Assembly (NCBI GenBank): GCA_030748735.1
Contig: JASMLK010000123.1
Coordinates: forward strand, 1 to 33,031
DNA: 33,031 bases
Direction of reading: 5' to 3'
Origin: Myxococcota bacterium
Lineage (GTDB): Bacteria; Myxococcota_A; UBA9160; UBA4427
Part shown: positions 24,703 through 32,661 of the stretch, in pieces
Numbering within the stretch: the stretch's first letter is position 1
Layout: every line of letters starts with the position of its first letter
Position numbers and translations under genes: made by a program
Notes under the pieces: generated by a model
Told to the model about the DNA's origin: nothing
What the model saw: the letters and a program-made list of their open reading frames with translations, nothing else
Databases searched by the model: none

Positions 24703-26406
24703 CTAGCCGGCGTCCGAGGTCGACACGCGGAAGACCTCGCTGAGTGTGATGCTCTGGTTGTGGAGCATGTTGAGTGCGCTTCGGCGCAGGGTCACCATGC
24801 CGCCGCGAATCGCTTCGCGTTTGATTTCTGTCGCCGAGGCCCCGTTGAGGACGAACTCCTTGAGTTCCTCGGTCATCTTCATCACTTCGTAGACAGCGAT
24901 TCGGCCCTTGAAGCCGGTGTCCGAGCAGTTGCCACAGCCGGCGCCCTTGGCGGGTGCGATGCCCTTGGCCTCTTCTTCCGTCATGCCGGCGTCGACGAGT
25001 TCTTGCGCCGTCACTTCGGGATCGGGCTCGATGCACTCCGGGCAGATCCGACGCGCAAGGCGCTGGGCCACGATGCAGTTGACCGACGAAGCCACCAGGA
25101 ACGGCTCGATGCCCATGTTGAGCAGACGATTGACCGTACTCGGCGCGTCGTTCGTGTGGAGCGTCGACAGCACCATGTGACCGGTGAGCGCTGCCTTCAC
25201 CGCGATTTCCGCGGTCTCGAAGTCACGAATCTCACCGACCATGATGATGTCAGGGTCCTGACGCAGGAACGAACGGAGCGCAGCCGCGAAGTTCAGGCCG
25301 ATGTCTTCGTGCATCTGCACCTGGTTGATACCGCCCAGGTTGAATTCGACGGGGTCCTCGGCCGTCGAGAGGTTCTCGCCCACCTGGTTGAGTTCAGAGA
25401 GGGCCGAGTAGAGCGTCGTCGTCTTACCAGAACCGGTGGGGCCGGTGACGAGCACCATTCCGAAGGGCTGGTGAATGCAATGCTGGAAGTCGTCTAGCTG
25501 CCCTTGTTCGAAACCGAGCTTGGTCATGTCGAGCTGTAGATTCGACTTGTCGAGCAAGCGAAGCACGATCTTCTCGCCAAAGAGCGTCGGCAGGACCGAG
25601 ACACGAAAGTCCATCTCGCGGCCGCGTCCCATCTTGAGCTTGATGCGACCGTCCTGCGGCAGGCGCCGCTCGGCGATGTCGAGTTCCGACATGATCTTGA
25701 TGCGCGAGGTGAGCGCGTTCTTGAGCTTCAGCGGCGGCTTCATCACTTCGTAGAGCACGCCATCGATGCGGTACCGCACGCGGAACGACTTCTCGTAGGG
25801 CTCGATATGGATATCCGACGTTTCCTTCTTGACCGCGTCGGTGAGGATCAGGTTCACGAGCTTGACGACCGGCGCGTCTTCGGCCTCGCGGCCCAGTTCG
25901 GCGGTGTCGATGTCCTCTTCGCCCTGCACGAGATCGATGTCGGAGTCATCGAAACCCGCCATCACTTCGTCGAGAACGTCGGACTGCTCGTAGAACTTCT
26001 CGATCGAGCGCTTGATCGCCTCTTCGGACGCGACCACTGGCTGGATGTTGTACCCGGTGAGGAACTTGATGTCGTCGAGGGCAAAGATGTTCGACGGGTC
26101 GGCGGTTGCGAGGATGAGCGTCGAGCCCGCGCGATTGACCGGGACGACATTGTGCTTCGTCGCCACGTCCTCGGGAATCAGCTGCGTGACTTCGGCGTCC
26201 ACCTCGAACTCGTCGAGGTTGATCGAAGGTACGCCGTACTGCTTCGCGACGAAGTCCGTCAGTTCTGTTTCGTCGAGAAAGCCAAGCTCGGTGATCTCGG
26301 CAGCGAGTCGCTTGCCCTTGGCTGCGGCTCCCGAGCGAGCTTGTTGGAGCTGGTCCGCTGAAAGCAGGTTCTCCTTGACGAGGAGTTCGCCGATCCGCTC
26401 GTTCAA
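24703..26406 (-). CDS. pilB: Type IV pilus extension ATPase PilB
   Basis: This is the hexameric extension motor, 567 aa from TTG 26406. An MshEN-type N-terminal domain begins NERIGELLVKENLLS and continues LGFLDETELTDFVAKQYGVPSINL. The ATPase core has Walker A GPTGSGKTT at 322-330, the Asp box TAEDPVEFNL, Walker B DPDIIMVGEIRD at about 384-395 and the His box LSTLHTNDAP. Zinc-site cysteines at about 455, 458, 491 and 494 (CPEC and CGNC) complete the PilB pattern. No ATG start exists; TTG 26508 or GTG 26454 would add residues with no PilB similarity. A hairpin precedes the chosen TTG. No predicted promoter was found between this gene and the upstream UPF0104 gene. Confidence 0.95.
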   Translation of the reverse strand: MNERIGELLVKENLLSADQLQQARSGAAAKGKRLAAEITELGFLDETELTDFVAKQYGVPSINLDEFEVDAEVTQLIPEDVATKHNVVPVNRAGSTLILATADPSNIFALDDIKFLTGYNIQPVVASEEAIKRSIEKFYEQSDVLDEVMAGFDDSDIDLVQGEEDIDTAELGREAEDAPVVKLVNLILTDAVKKETSDIHIEPYEKSFRVRYRIDGVLYEVMKPPLKLKNALTSRIKIMSELDIAERRLPQDGRIKLKMGRGREMDFRVSVLPTLFGEKIVLRLLDKSNLQLDMTKLGFEQGQLDDFQHCIHQPFGMVLVTGPTGSGKTTTLYSALSELNQVGENLSTAEDPVEFNLGGINQVQMHEDIGLNFAAALRSFLRQDPDIIMVGEIRDFETAEIAVKAALTGHMVLSTLHTNDAPSTVNRLLNMGIEPFLVASSVNCIVAQRLARRICPECIEPDPEVTAQELVDAGMTEEEAKGIAPAKGAGCGNCSDTGFKGRIAVYEVMKMTEELKEFVLNGASATEIKREAIRGGMVTLRRSALNMLHNQSITLSEVFRVSTSDAG

Positions 26407-26529
26407 CTTCCCTACCCCCAACCGTCCGTACGGGGGTGGCGAAGTTGCCAACACCCGCTCGGATTCGCGTGACCAGGTCGCTTTTCCCGCGGTGTCAGCC
26501 GAAGGCAAAGGCGACGCAATCCCGACGAA

Positions 26530-27663
26530 TCATCGGTTCTCGGTTGCGGGATCTTTACCGGACGGGTCGTCGGCGGAGCTGGATTGGAAGGTGAGTTCGC
26601 CGAGGCTCGTGTGCTGGCTGCGCAGCACGATCAGCCCCAGGACGACGAGCGAGCTCCAGAACACGAACCAGACGAGCAGCCCGAGGGCCAACGCTTCGGC
26701 AGGTGTCACACCGAAACGTTCGAGGACGCTATTGAAAGCGAGTTGATAGGTGCCGAAGAAACCGGGGGTCGAAGGGATCGCGACCGCCACGCCAACCGCA
26801 GCGAGCAGGATCCAGGACACCATCAGGGTTTCGACGGGGTCCCCGAGTTCCAATCCGAACGCATAAATCCCTGCAAGCATTGGAATCGTCGAAAGAAGCA
26901 GCCAGATCACGACGCTGTGAACGAGGATCCAGGCCAGGTGGCTGCCCAGGGACAGGGAATGCAGTCCGTCTGCGAAGCGACGGACCAGGCGCTCGAGTTC
27001 GGAAGCGATGCGATCGGGAAGCGGCTTCGCGAAGAAGTGGGCGACCCTGATCACCTGCTCGGGGAACAGGCGGATCACGACCAACCCCATCACGGGTACG
27101 CAAGCCGCCGGCAACAGCAGCATGGTCCCCTTCGCGAGCAGGCTGTCGCCACCGCGTCCGGCCCAGGTAAGCGAAGCCGCCGCGATCAAGAGCACGCAGA
27201 CGACGTCGATCACCCGCTCGATCACCACCGTGCCGAGAATGGAAGTCGCGCTCACCCCCTGTTGGCGGGCCAGGTACCACGAGCGCACGAATTCACCGAC
27301 GCGCAGTGGCAGGATGTTGTTGACCAGGAAGCCAATGGCCTGGGCGTGAAACAACGGCACCCGATCGATTTCAGTGACGGAATTCGTGAGATGACGCCAG
27401 CGCAACGCACGCACCCATGTGGCCGCCACGTAACAGGGAACCGACGCGGCGAACAAGAGCAGGAGATCAGCCTGCTTCATCGCCTCGAGCACGCTCTCGA
27501 GGGGAATGCCGCGCGCGACGTACCAGATCGAAAGGGCCGCGATCCCGATCCCCAACCAGAAGCGCCAGTTGAGGAACCAGGGCGTACCCCCGCCGAGGCT
27601 CGGCCCGGGGGTCGCGTCGTCCTGCGGTGCAGCAGCATTGTCCGGGTGATCTAGAGACCCCAC
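26530..27663 (-). CDS. LPG-synthase transmembrane domain / UPF0104 family membrane protein
   Basis: This 377-aa polytopic inner-membrane protein has about eight transmembrane helices. It carries the AglD/YbhN/MprF-transmembrane signature. FLVNNILPLRVGEFVRSWYLARQQG near residues 110-140 includes the conserved N-x-x-x-P-x-R-x-G-E-x-x-R pattern, and TPGFFGTYQLAFNSVLERFG marks the last third. Both termini are short, disordered and soluble. Some relatives act as lipid flippases or with glycosyltransferases, so the substrate here is unknown. GTG 27663 has AGGAG four bases upstream. It lies 39 bases after ribF and 123 before the pilB TTG. Confidence 0.88.
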   Translation of the reverse strand: MGSLDHPDNAAAPQDDATPGPSLGGGTPWFLNWRFWLGIGIAALSIWYVARGIPLESVLEAMKQADLLLLFAASVPCYVAATWVRALRWRHLTNSVTEIDRVPLFHAQAIGFLVNNILPLRVGEFVRSWYLARQQGVSATSILGTVVIERVIDVVCVLLIAAASLTWAGRGGDSLLAKGTMLLLPAACVPVMGLVVIRLFPEQVIRVAHFFAKPLPDRIASELERLVRRFADGLHSLSLGSHLAWILVHSVVIWLLLSTIPMLAGIYAFGLELGDPVETLMVSWILLAAVGVAVAIPSTPGFFGTYQLAFNSVLERFGVTPAEALALGLLVWFVFWSSLVVLGLIVLRSQHTSLGELTFQSSSADDPSGKDPATENR

Positions 27664-27702
27664 GGGCTCCTCTTCGTCACGGGCCGGCGCCCGCTTTCGA
27701 AC

Positions 27703-28680
27703 TCATCGGGCCGCGAGTTTTTCTCGGGCCAATTCGACGTCCGCCGCGATCTGGACTTTGAGGGCCTCGGGCCCTGGAAACTTCTGTTCGGGACGCAGGC
27801 GTTCGCGGAAGGCCAACTCGACAGAGGCCCCGTAGATGTCGCCCTCGAAATCGAGCAAGTGGGCCTCGGCGAGCAGGCGACCATCCGCGTAAAACGTGGG
27901 TCGGCGTCCGACGTTGACCACGGCGCCGTAACGTTCTTCCTTCCTTTCTACACCGTCATCGCCGCCCCCGTTCGAACCCGGCCCCGCGAGTACTCGAACT
28001 TCCCCGGCGTAGACGCCGGGGCTGGGCAGGAGCTCGTTTTCGGGGACGAGGTTCGCCGTGGGAAAGCCCAGCGTGCGACCACGGCGGTCGCCCTCGAGCA
28101 CCCGACTTCGCACGGCAAAGGGACGGCCGAGCAACACGGCGGCTTCCTCGACGTCTCCCTCCGCGAGCAACTCGCGAATCCGCGTCGAGTTCACGTCCCG
28201 ATCGTTCACGCGGATCTCCGGGATGATCGTGACCGAGAAACCGAGCCCCGCTCCGATTTCGCAGAGCGCAGCCATCGAACCTTCGCGGTCGCGCCCGAAG
28301 TGAAAGTCGTAACCCACGAAGACCTCACGCGGACGGATGCAGTCCCAGATGATTTCGCGCACGAACGCTTCGGGCGTCGTTCTCGCAAACGAAAGATCGA
28401 ACGGCTGAACGATGGCGACGTCGATCCCCACCGCTTCGAGGACCTCGAGTTTCTGTTCCCGAGTCGCGAGCAGGCTCGGCGCACGGTCGGGCTGCAACAC
28501 CTTGCGCGGATGGGGGTCGAAGGTAAGAACGACCGCTTCACCCTCGAGCAGGCGCGCGCGTTCGATCACGGTGTCCATGATCGCACGGTGCCCGAGATGA
28601 ACACCGTCGAAGTTACCGATGGTGAGAACGGGGCGAACGAGTTCGCGCGCGAGCGCGTTCGCTCCTGCAACGATCTCCAA
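27703..28680 (-). CDS. ribF: Bifunctional riboflavin kinase / FAD synthetase
   Basis: This 325-aa enzyme converts riboflavin to FMN and FMN to FAD. The N-terminal nucleotidyltransferase contains IGNFDGVHLGHR (21-32), TFDPHPRKVL (53-62), VGYDFHFGRDREG and NSTRIRELL (164-172). The C-terminal flavokinase has GRTLGFPTANL (201-211) and PGVYAGEVRV. An extra Gly/Asp/Glu insertion (about 232-250) interrupts a flavokinase loop before YGAVVNVGRRPTF. TTG 28680 is the start with GGGAG seven bases upstream. Its start codon lies 16 bases from the divergent LptF/G-family gene start, so its promoter must lie within that gene's 5' region. Confidence 0.97.
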   Translation of the reverse strand: MEIVAGANALARELVRPVLTIGNFDGVHLGHRAIMDTVIERARLLEGEAVVLTFDPHPRKVLQPDRAPSLLATREQKLEVLEAVGIDVAIVQPFDLSFARTTPEAFVREIIWDCIRPREVFVGYDFHFGRDREGSMAALCEIGAGLGFSVTIIPEIRVNDRDVNSTRIRELLAEGDVEEAAVLLGRPFAVRSRVLEGDRRGRTLGFPTANLVPENELLPSPGVYAGEVRVLAGPGSNGGGDDGVERKEERYGAVVNVGRRPTFYADGRLLAEAHLLDFEGDIYGASVELAFRERLRPEQKFPGPEALKVQIAADVELAREKLAAR

Positions 28681-28683
28681 TGC

Positions 28684-28689
28684 TAGACT
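28684..28689 (+). promoter_or_regulatory. Candidate extended -10 of the LptF/G gene
   Basis: TGC-TAGACT has a TGn extension and 4 of 6 matches to TATAAT. It ends seven bases before GTG 28697. A start at normal spacing would fall on the GTG. No -35 match is seen. It overlaps the ribF ribosome-binding site on the other strand. Confidence 0.4.
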
Positions 28690-28696
28690 CCCGTTC

Positions 28697-29776
28697 GTGC
28701 GAACCTTGTCGCGTTACTTCGCGTTGCGATACCTGGTGCTGTTCGCGCTGACCCTTGTCGTCTCGACGCTCACCATCGTCGTGATCGAGATGCTACTCAA
28801 TCTCGACGACATGCTCTCTGCGGGCGACGGCGCGAACGCCCCTTTCGTCTATCTGATGCTGCGCATTCCCTCGTACTACCTGCGCGAGCTGATCCCGATC
28901 GCGTCGTTCGCAGCCGCCTTCTTCGCCCTCGCCATCGGATCCCATTGGTTCGAAGTGGCCGCGGCCAAGGCGGGGGGCATCTCGCCCGATCGATTGGTCG
29001 CCCCCATGCTCGCGGCCGCGATGCTCGTAGCCTGCGGCACCTACGTGCTCGGTGAAACCTGGATCGTCGGATCGACTCGCGAGTGGAACCGCTTCGAGTC
29101 GGGAGGCGGACCACACATCAGCTATCGCGAAGGCTCCTTCTGGTACAAGCGCGGGCGCACGATCTACAACATCTCGCAGGCAGATGCCTCCCGGCGAACC
29201 CTGCGGGGAGTTCGGCTCTTCGATCTGGACGAAAACGGGCGCCTCATCCGCAGCCTCGACGCCCCGCGTGTGGATGTCGACGACCAACATCGCTGGCACT
29301 TCGAAACCGCGGTGGTTCGACACTTCGACCCCGAAGACCACGACGCCGCGGTGCGCGTCGAAGAACTCAGCGGCGTCACCCTCGACATCGCCGACCCGAA
29401 TGACGCCGCGTTGATCAACACCGACCTCGAAAGCCTGACGGTCGCAAAGCTACGAGCGCATGCAGCCATTCGCGCACGCGAAGGAGAGAACGTCCACCGG
29501 GTGAACACGGTGCTGTACTCACGCTACGTCGAACCCCTTTCCGTGGTGCTGTTCGCGTTGCTGGCCGCCCCCTTCGGCTTGCGGGTCGGGGGACAGCGGG
29601 GCTTCGGTCTACCCGCCCTGCTCGGCATAGGGACGGTGTCGTGTTACTTCGCGCTTCGCAGCGTGTCGACCACCTTGGCGAGCGAAGGCGTGATCTCGGC
29701 CGCCACGGCGTCGACCGCCCTGGTGCTCGTGTTCGCGATCGCGGGTGCGATCCAGCTGCGCTTCATCGAGCGCTGA
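28697..29776 (+). CDS. LptF/LptG family lipopolysaccharide export permease
   Basis: This 359-aa six-helix permease is of the YjgP/YjgQ type that extracts LPS for transport. Transmembrane segments lie near 12-32, 60-80 and 98-118 before a periplasmic beta-jellyroll region (about 125-270; SGGGPHISYREGSFWYKRG). Three more helices sit near the C-terminus (SVVLFALLAAPFGLRVG through LVFAIAGAIQLRF). GTG 28697 is chosen because MRTLSRYFALRYLVLF is the usual opening; a frame open to 28619 covers the ribF start. I cannot tell LptF from LptG. The partner and LptB are not in this window. No Shine-Dalgarno is visible. Confidence 0.88.
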   Translation: MRTLSRYFALRYLVLFALTLVVSTLTIVVIEMLLNLDDMLSAGDGANAPFVYLMLRIPSYYLRELIPIASFAAAFFALAIGSHWFEVAAAKAGGISPDRLVAPMLAAAMLVACGTYVLGETWIVGSTREWNRFESGGGPHISYREGSFWYKRGRTIYNISQADASRRTLRGVRLFDLDENGRLIRSLDAPRVDVDDQHRWHFETAVVRHFDPEDHDAAVRVEELSGVTLDIADPNDAALINTDLESLTVAKLRAHAAIRAREGENVHRVNTVLYSRYVEPLSVVLFALLAAPFGLRVGGQRGFGLPALLGIGTVSCYFALRSVSTTLASEGVISAATASTALVLVFAIAGAIQLRFIER

Positions 29777-29787
29777 TCGGGGAAGAA

Positions 29788-30063
29788 TCACGCAACCACC
29801 CGATCCGCGGACCGGTACCGCGCCAGCGGCTCCCTCCCGGCCCTCAACCCCAACGCGAACTCGAGCCGATCCGGTGGCGAGCCCGTAACCCCGACCGTGC
29901 CGCCGCGGACACCCCGCAAGTGGTGGAACGCGCACAGTGTTGTGAGGTTCTCCGGTTCGTCTCCTCCACCCGCCGATCGGAAGCGGATGTGATGTACGTG
30001 CAGGTTCTTCTGCGCCGTGCATCCGGGAAACACGCACCGCCAGTCGTCGCGGTAAGCAGAGCG
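29788..30063 (-). pseudogene. Remnant of an HNH endonuclease (DUF222/HNH type), 5' part lost
   Basis: The minus strand encodes an intact HNH core: WRCVFPGC, LHVHHIRFRSAGGGDEPENLTTLCAFHHLRGV and a normal C-terminus. An in-frame TAA (30064-30066 plus) cuts it just before the domain, leaving about 91 codons against several hundred in full-length relatives. Only GTG codons could start it. No upstream half is recognised on this strand. It sits against the stop of the LptF/G gene (11 bases). It may still make an 81-aa HNH peptide, but a decayed gene is likelier. Confidence 0.7.
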
Positions 30064-30344
30064 TTACTTGTCGGCGCAAGAACCGAATACGCTGCTTATT
30101 CTTACTGCGCGCGCTTCGACATCGCTCGGGTTTGGTGATCTCTCCATTCTTCGACCTGCCGATTGGATCGAAGCTCATCCCTCATTTCCCAGGGAAGACT
30201 CGGTCACCTCGAACCATCGCGCGCCAGGTCAGGCTGGCCCTTGGCGGGCCGCCAAGCAGCTGGTTAGAACATATTGAGCGACTGTTTTGTTTATGCAAAG
30301 CTCTGGTCTATGAGCTTCGGCGGAGCAGCGATAGGGGCAATGAG
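30064..30344. other. Non-coding junction upstream of the TetR gene
   Basis: This 281-base stretch includes AT-richer sequence than its neighbours (around 30260-30310). It holds the 17-bp palindrome described separately and a 10-bp perfect inverted repeat pair, CGAAGCTCAT (30169-30178) and ATGAGCTTCG (30310-30319). No gene was recognised. It may hold the TetR promoter, but no clear hexamer pair was found. Confidence 0.5.
30240..30256. promoter_or_regulatory. 17-bp palindrome, candidate TetR operator
   Basis: CTTGGCGG-G-CCGCCAAG is a perfect palindrome with 8-bp arms about a central G. It ends 88 bases before the start of the TetR-family gene. Size fits a TetR dimer half-site pair. Autorepression is inferred. 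Confidence 0.45.
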
Positions 30345-30971
30345 GTGAGCGAGGGCGTGAGAGACCCAGCGGAACGCAGGTCCCAGGCCGAGCGCAGTGC
30401 CCTTACCCGGGAACGCGCGGTGGAGGCGGTGACCGATTTGCTCGTCGACGAGGGAATCGCGAGCGCAACCGCCTCGCGTATTTCGGCGCGCGCGGGAGTC
30501 ACCTGGGGAGCCATCGCTCACCAGTTCGGCGACAAGGACTCGGTGCTGCTCGCGGTCGCAGAACACGGCTTCGCCGAGCTCTCAGAGAGTCTGGTCGAGA
30601 ACCTGGACGACGGAGCGACCCCACGCGAGCGGATGGACATCCTGATCGACGAGACACGGCGCCGCCTCAACACGCGCCCCGCGATCGCCTTCCTCGAGAT
30701 CGTCTTGAATGCCCGTGGTCTCGATCACGCTCAGCTGCGCTCCCGCCAGGAGGCACTCATCGTCACGCACACACGAAAGATCTGGCGCGATCTCTTCAGC
30801 GAATTTGGCGTCGATGAGCAGGCAATCGATACGGCTCGCAAGCTCACCTTCGCCGCCCTGCTCGGCATGTCGATCCAGAGCAAGATGGGGCCCCGCAAAC
30901 CTCGCTTCAGCCGCGAGGTCGAGACCCTGAAGCGGGTCGCCCTGAACATGCTTGGCCTCGATGACGAATAA
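30345..30971 (+). CDS. TetR/AcrR family transcriptional regulator
   Basis: This is a 208-aa regulator. The N-terminal HTH lies at about residues 20-65 (RERAVEAVTDLLVDEGIASATASRISARAGVTWGAIAHQFGDKDSVLLAVAEHG). An all-helical ligand/dimer domain follows. GTG 30345 is used; GTG 30357 with AGGTGA eight bases upstream is equally plausible, and the frame is open to 30132. It precedes the thiolase-like gene by 39 bases in the same direction, so it likely controls that module in response to a CoA-linked or hydrophobic ligand. The ligand is unknown. Confidence 0.9.
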   Translation: MSEGVRDPAERRSQAERSALTRERAVEAVTDLLVDEGIASATASRISARAGVTWGAIAHQFGDKDSVLLAVAEHGFAELSESLVENLDDGATPRERMDILIDETRRRLNTRPAIAFLEIVLNARGLDHAQLRSRQEALIVTHTRKIWRDLFSEFGVDEQAIDTARKLTFAALLGMSIQSKMGPRKPRFSREVETLKRVALNMLGLDDE

Positions 30972-31010
30972 CGACTCAGTTCGGTAACAAGTTCGGAAGG
31001 GAGATAGAGC

Positions 31011-32210
31011 ATGGGGCTCCAAGGCACGGCCGCGATCGTCGGGATCGCGGAGCTCAAGCCGGAAAAGAAGCCGACTGGTCCGGAGATGTTTTCCATCGAG
31101 CAGTGGGCTCAGCTGGCACGCCTGGCGCTGCTCGATGCCGGGCTACGGCCCGGTGATGTGAACGGGCTCGTGACGTCCGCCGTCATGGAATCGGCGATGT
31201 TCGCGCCCGCCACTGTCGCCGAGTACCTCGGTATGGAGGTGGACTATGCCGAGCACGTCGACCTGGGTGGGGCCACGGCCGCGGGCATGATCTGGCGAGC
31301 CGCGAGCGCGATCGAACTCGGCATCGCGGACGTGGTGGTTTGCGCGCTGCCAGGCGCCATGACGCCGCAGCCGCCGGACGCGCCTCCCGCGATGGACGGG
31401 TGGCTCTATGGCGCCTCCAGCAATGCCTACGGTTCTCCGCAGGCCGAGTTCGAAATCCCGTATGGGAACATCGCCCAGAACAGCGGGTACTCGCAGATCG
31501 CGAACCGATACGGGGAAGAATTCGGATACGACCCGCGCGCCCTGGCGAAGATCGCCGTGGATCAACGAACGAACGCCTGCGCAAACCCCGAAGCGCTCTT
31601 CTACGGCAAGCCATTGACCATCGACGACGTCTTGAACAGTCCGATGATCGCGGACCCGCTTCACATGCTGGAGATCGTAATGCCGGTCTCGGGCGGCGCG
31701 GCTGTCGTATTGGCCAGCCGCGAGAAGGCAGCGCAGACACCGCATCGCCCGGTGTGGCTCTCGGGTTTCGGCGAACGTCTGGCCTTCAAGACCCCCACCT
31801 ATGCAGCGGACCTGGTCCGAACACCGATTGGACCCGCGGCGGACACGGCCTTCGGGATGGCAGGCGTTTCGCGCGAGGACATCGACATGGTCTCGATCTA
31901 CGACTGCTACACGATCGCGGTCCTGCTGGCGATCGAGGACGCCGGCTTCTGCGGCAAGGGAGAGGGGATGGATTTCATCAACGCCCATGACCTGACCTTC
32001 GAGGGCGATTTTCCGTGCAACACCCACGGCGGACAGCTTTCGTTTGGTCAGACCGGCATGGCGGGTGGCTTGTCGCACGTGACCGAGGGCGCGCGCCAGA
32101 TCATGGGTCGCGCGGCTGGCAATCAGATGGCCCGCTGCGACACGGTCTTCGTGTCCGGTAATGGCGGAATCATGAGCGAGCAGGTTGCGCTCATCCTTCG
32201 CGGAGATTGA
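31011..32210 (+). CDS. Thiolase-fold protein lacking canonical catalytic residues (Ltp2/SCP-x-like)
   Basis: This is a 399-aa thiolase-superfamily protein. Start ATG 31011 has GGGAG upstream. The usual first Cys (CASG region) is replaced in EHVDLGGATAAG (81-92). The usual GHP His is Gln347 in GGQLSFGQTG. The usual second Cys (CGGG) is Ser382 in VSGNGG. NTHGGQLS (337-344) and SIYDCYT (295-301) match the lipid-transfer-protein thiolase-like branch. That branch includes Ltp2, a retro-aldolase of steroid side-chain degradation that works with DUF35. The DUF35 gene starts three bases after this stop, so I infer the same kind of complex. Acetyl-CoA acetyltransferase activity is unlikely. Confidence 0.9.
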   Translation: MGLQGTAAIVGIAELKPEKKPTGPEMFSIEQWAQLARLALLDAGLRPGDVNGLVTSAVMESAMFAPATVAEYLGMEVDYAEHVDLGGATAAGMIWRAASAIELGIADVVVCALPGAMTPQPPDAPPAMDGWLYGASSNAYGSPQAEFEIPYGNIAQNSGYSQIANRYGEEFGYDPRALAKIAVDQRTNACANPEALFYGKPLTIDDVLNSPMIADPLHMLEIVMPVSGGAAVVLASREKAAQTPHRPVWLSGFGERLAFKTPTYAADLVRTPIGPAADTAFGMAGVSREDIDMVSIYDCYTIAVLLAIEDAGFCGKGEGMDFINAHDLTFEGDFPCNTHGGQLSFGQTGMAGGLSHVTEGARQIMGRAAGNQMARCDTVFVSGNGGIMSEQVALILRGD

Positions 32211-32213
32211 AGA

Positions 32214-32621
32214 ATGGATTTCGAAAAGCCGCTTCCCGTCGCCACTGCCACCTCGAAGCCCTTCTGGGAGGCGCTGACCCGCCACGAAGTGCAGATCCAG
32301 CAGTGCGCCGACTGTCAGGCCTGGATCTACTACCCCCGCGCGTTCTGCCCCGAATGCCTCTCACCGAAGCTCGAGTGGAAGCAGATTTCCGGCAAGGGAA
32401 CCCTCTACAGCTTCACCATCGCGCGTCGTCCCACGGCGCCATTCTGGGCCGACGAGGTTCCGCAGCTGATCGTCGTGGTGGAGCTGGACGAGGGGCCACG
32501 CCTGACCAGCACGCTCTGCAACGTCGAAGAGGGAGACATCCGCGTGGGCATGCGGCTGCAGCCGGTCTTCGACGACGTCAGCGGCAAGGACGTGACACTG
32601 CTTCGCTACGAGGCCGAATAG
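32214..32621 (+). CDS. DUF35 zinc-ribbon/OB-fold protein
   Basis: This is a 135-aa partner-type protein. Cys31, Cys34, Cys45 and Cys48 (QCADCQ and CPEC) form a rubredoxin-like zinc ribbon. An OB-fold C-terminal half follows (GKGTLYSFTIARRPTAPFW; VVVELDEGPRLTSTLCN). The N-terminal TSKPFWEALTRHEVQIQQC is typical. DUF35 proteins bind thiolase-family or MaoC-family proteins and channel CoA substrates. The start is ATG 32214, three bases after the thiolase-like stop. Confidence 0.93.
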   Translation: MDFEKPLPVATATSKPFWEALTRHEVQIQQCADCQAWIYYPRAFCPECLSPKLEWKQISGKGTLYSFTIARRPTAPFWADEVPQLIVVVELDEGPRLTSTLCNVEEGDIRVGMRLQPVFDDVSGKDVTLLRYEAE

Positions 32622-32632
32622 CGGAGCCCCTG

Positions 32633-32658
32633 CCAGCCCGGAGAATCGTCCGGGCTGG
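32633..32658. terminator. Bidirectional hairpin between convergent genes
   Basis: A 9-bp stem (32633-32641 with 32650-32658, core CAGCCCGG/CCGGGCTG) and eight-base loop lies between the DUF35 stop and the MaoC-like stop. There is no strong T tract on either strand. Confidence 0.5.
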
Positions 32659-32661
32659 GCT

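Noticed and set aside
15592-26406. A hidden pilA-type pilin gene
   Set aside because: No frame with a prepilin leader and hydrophobic helix was found within the pil block.
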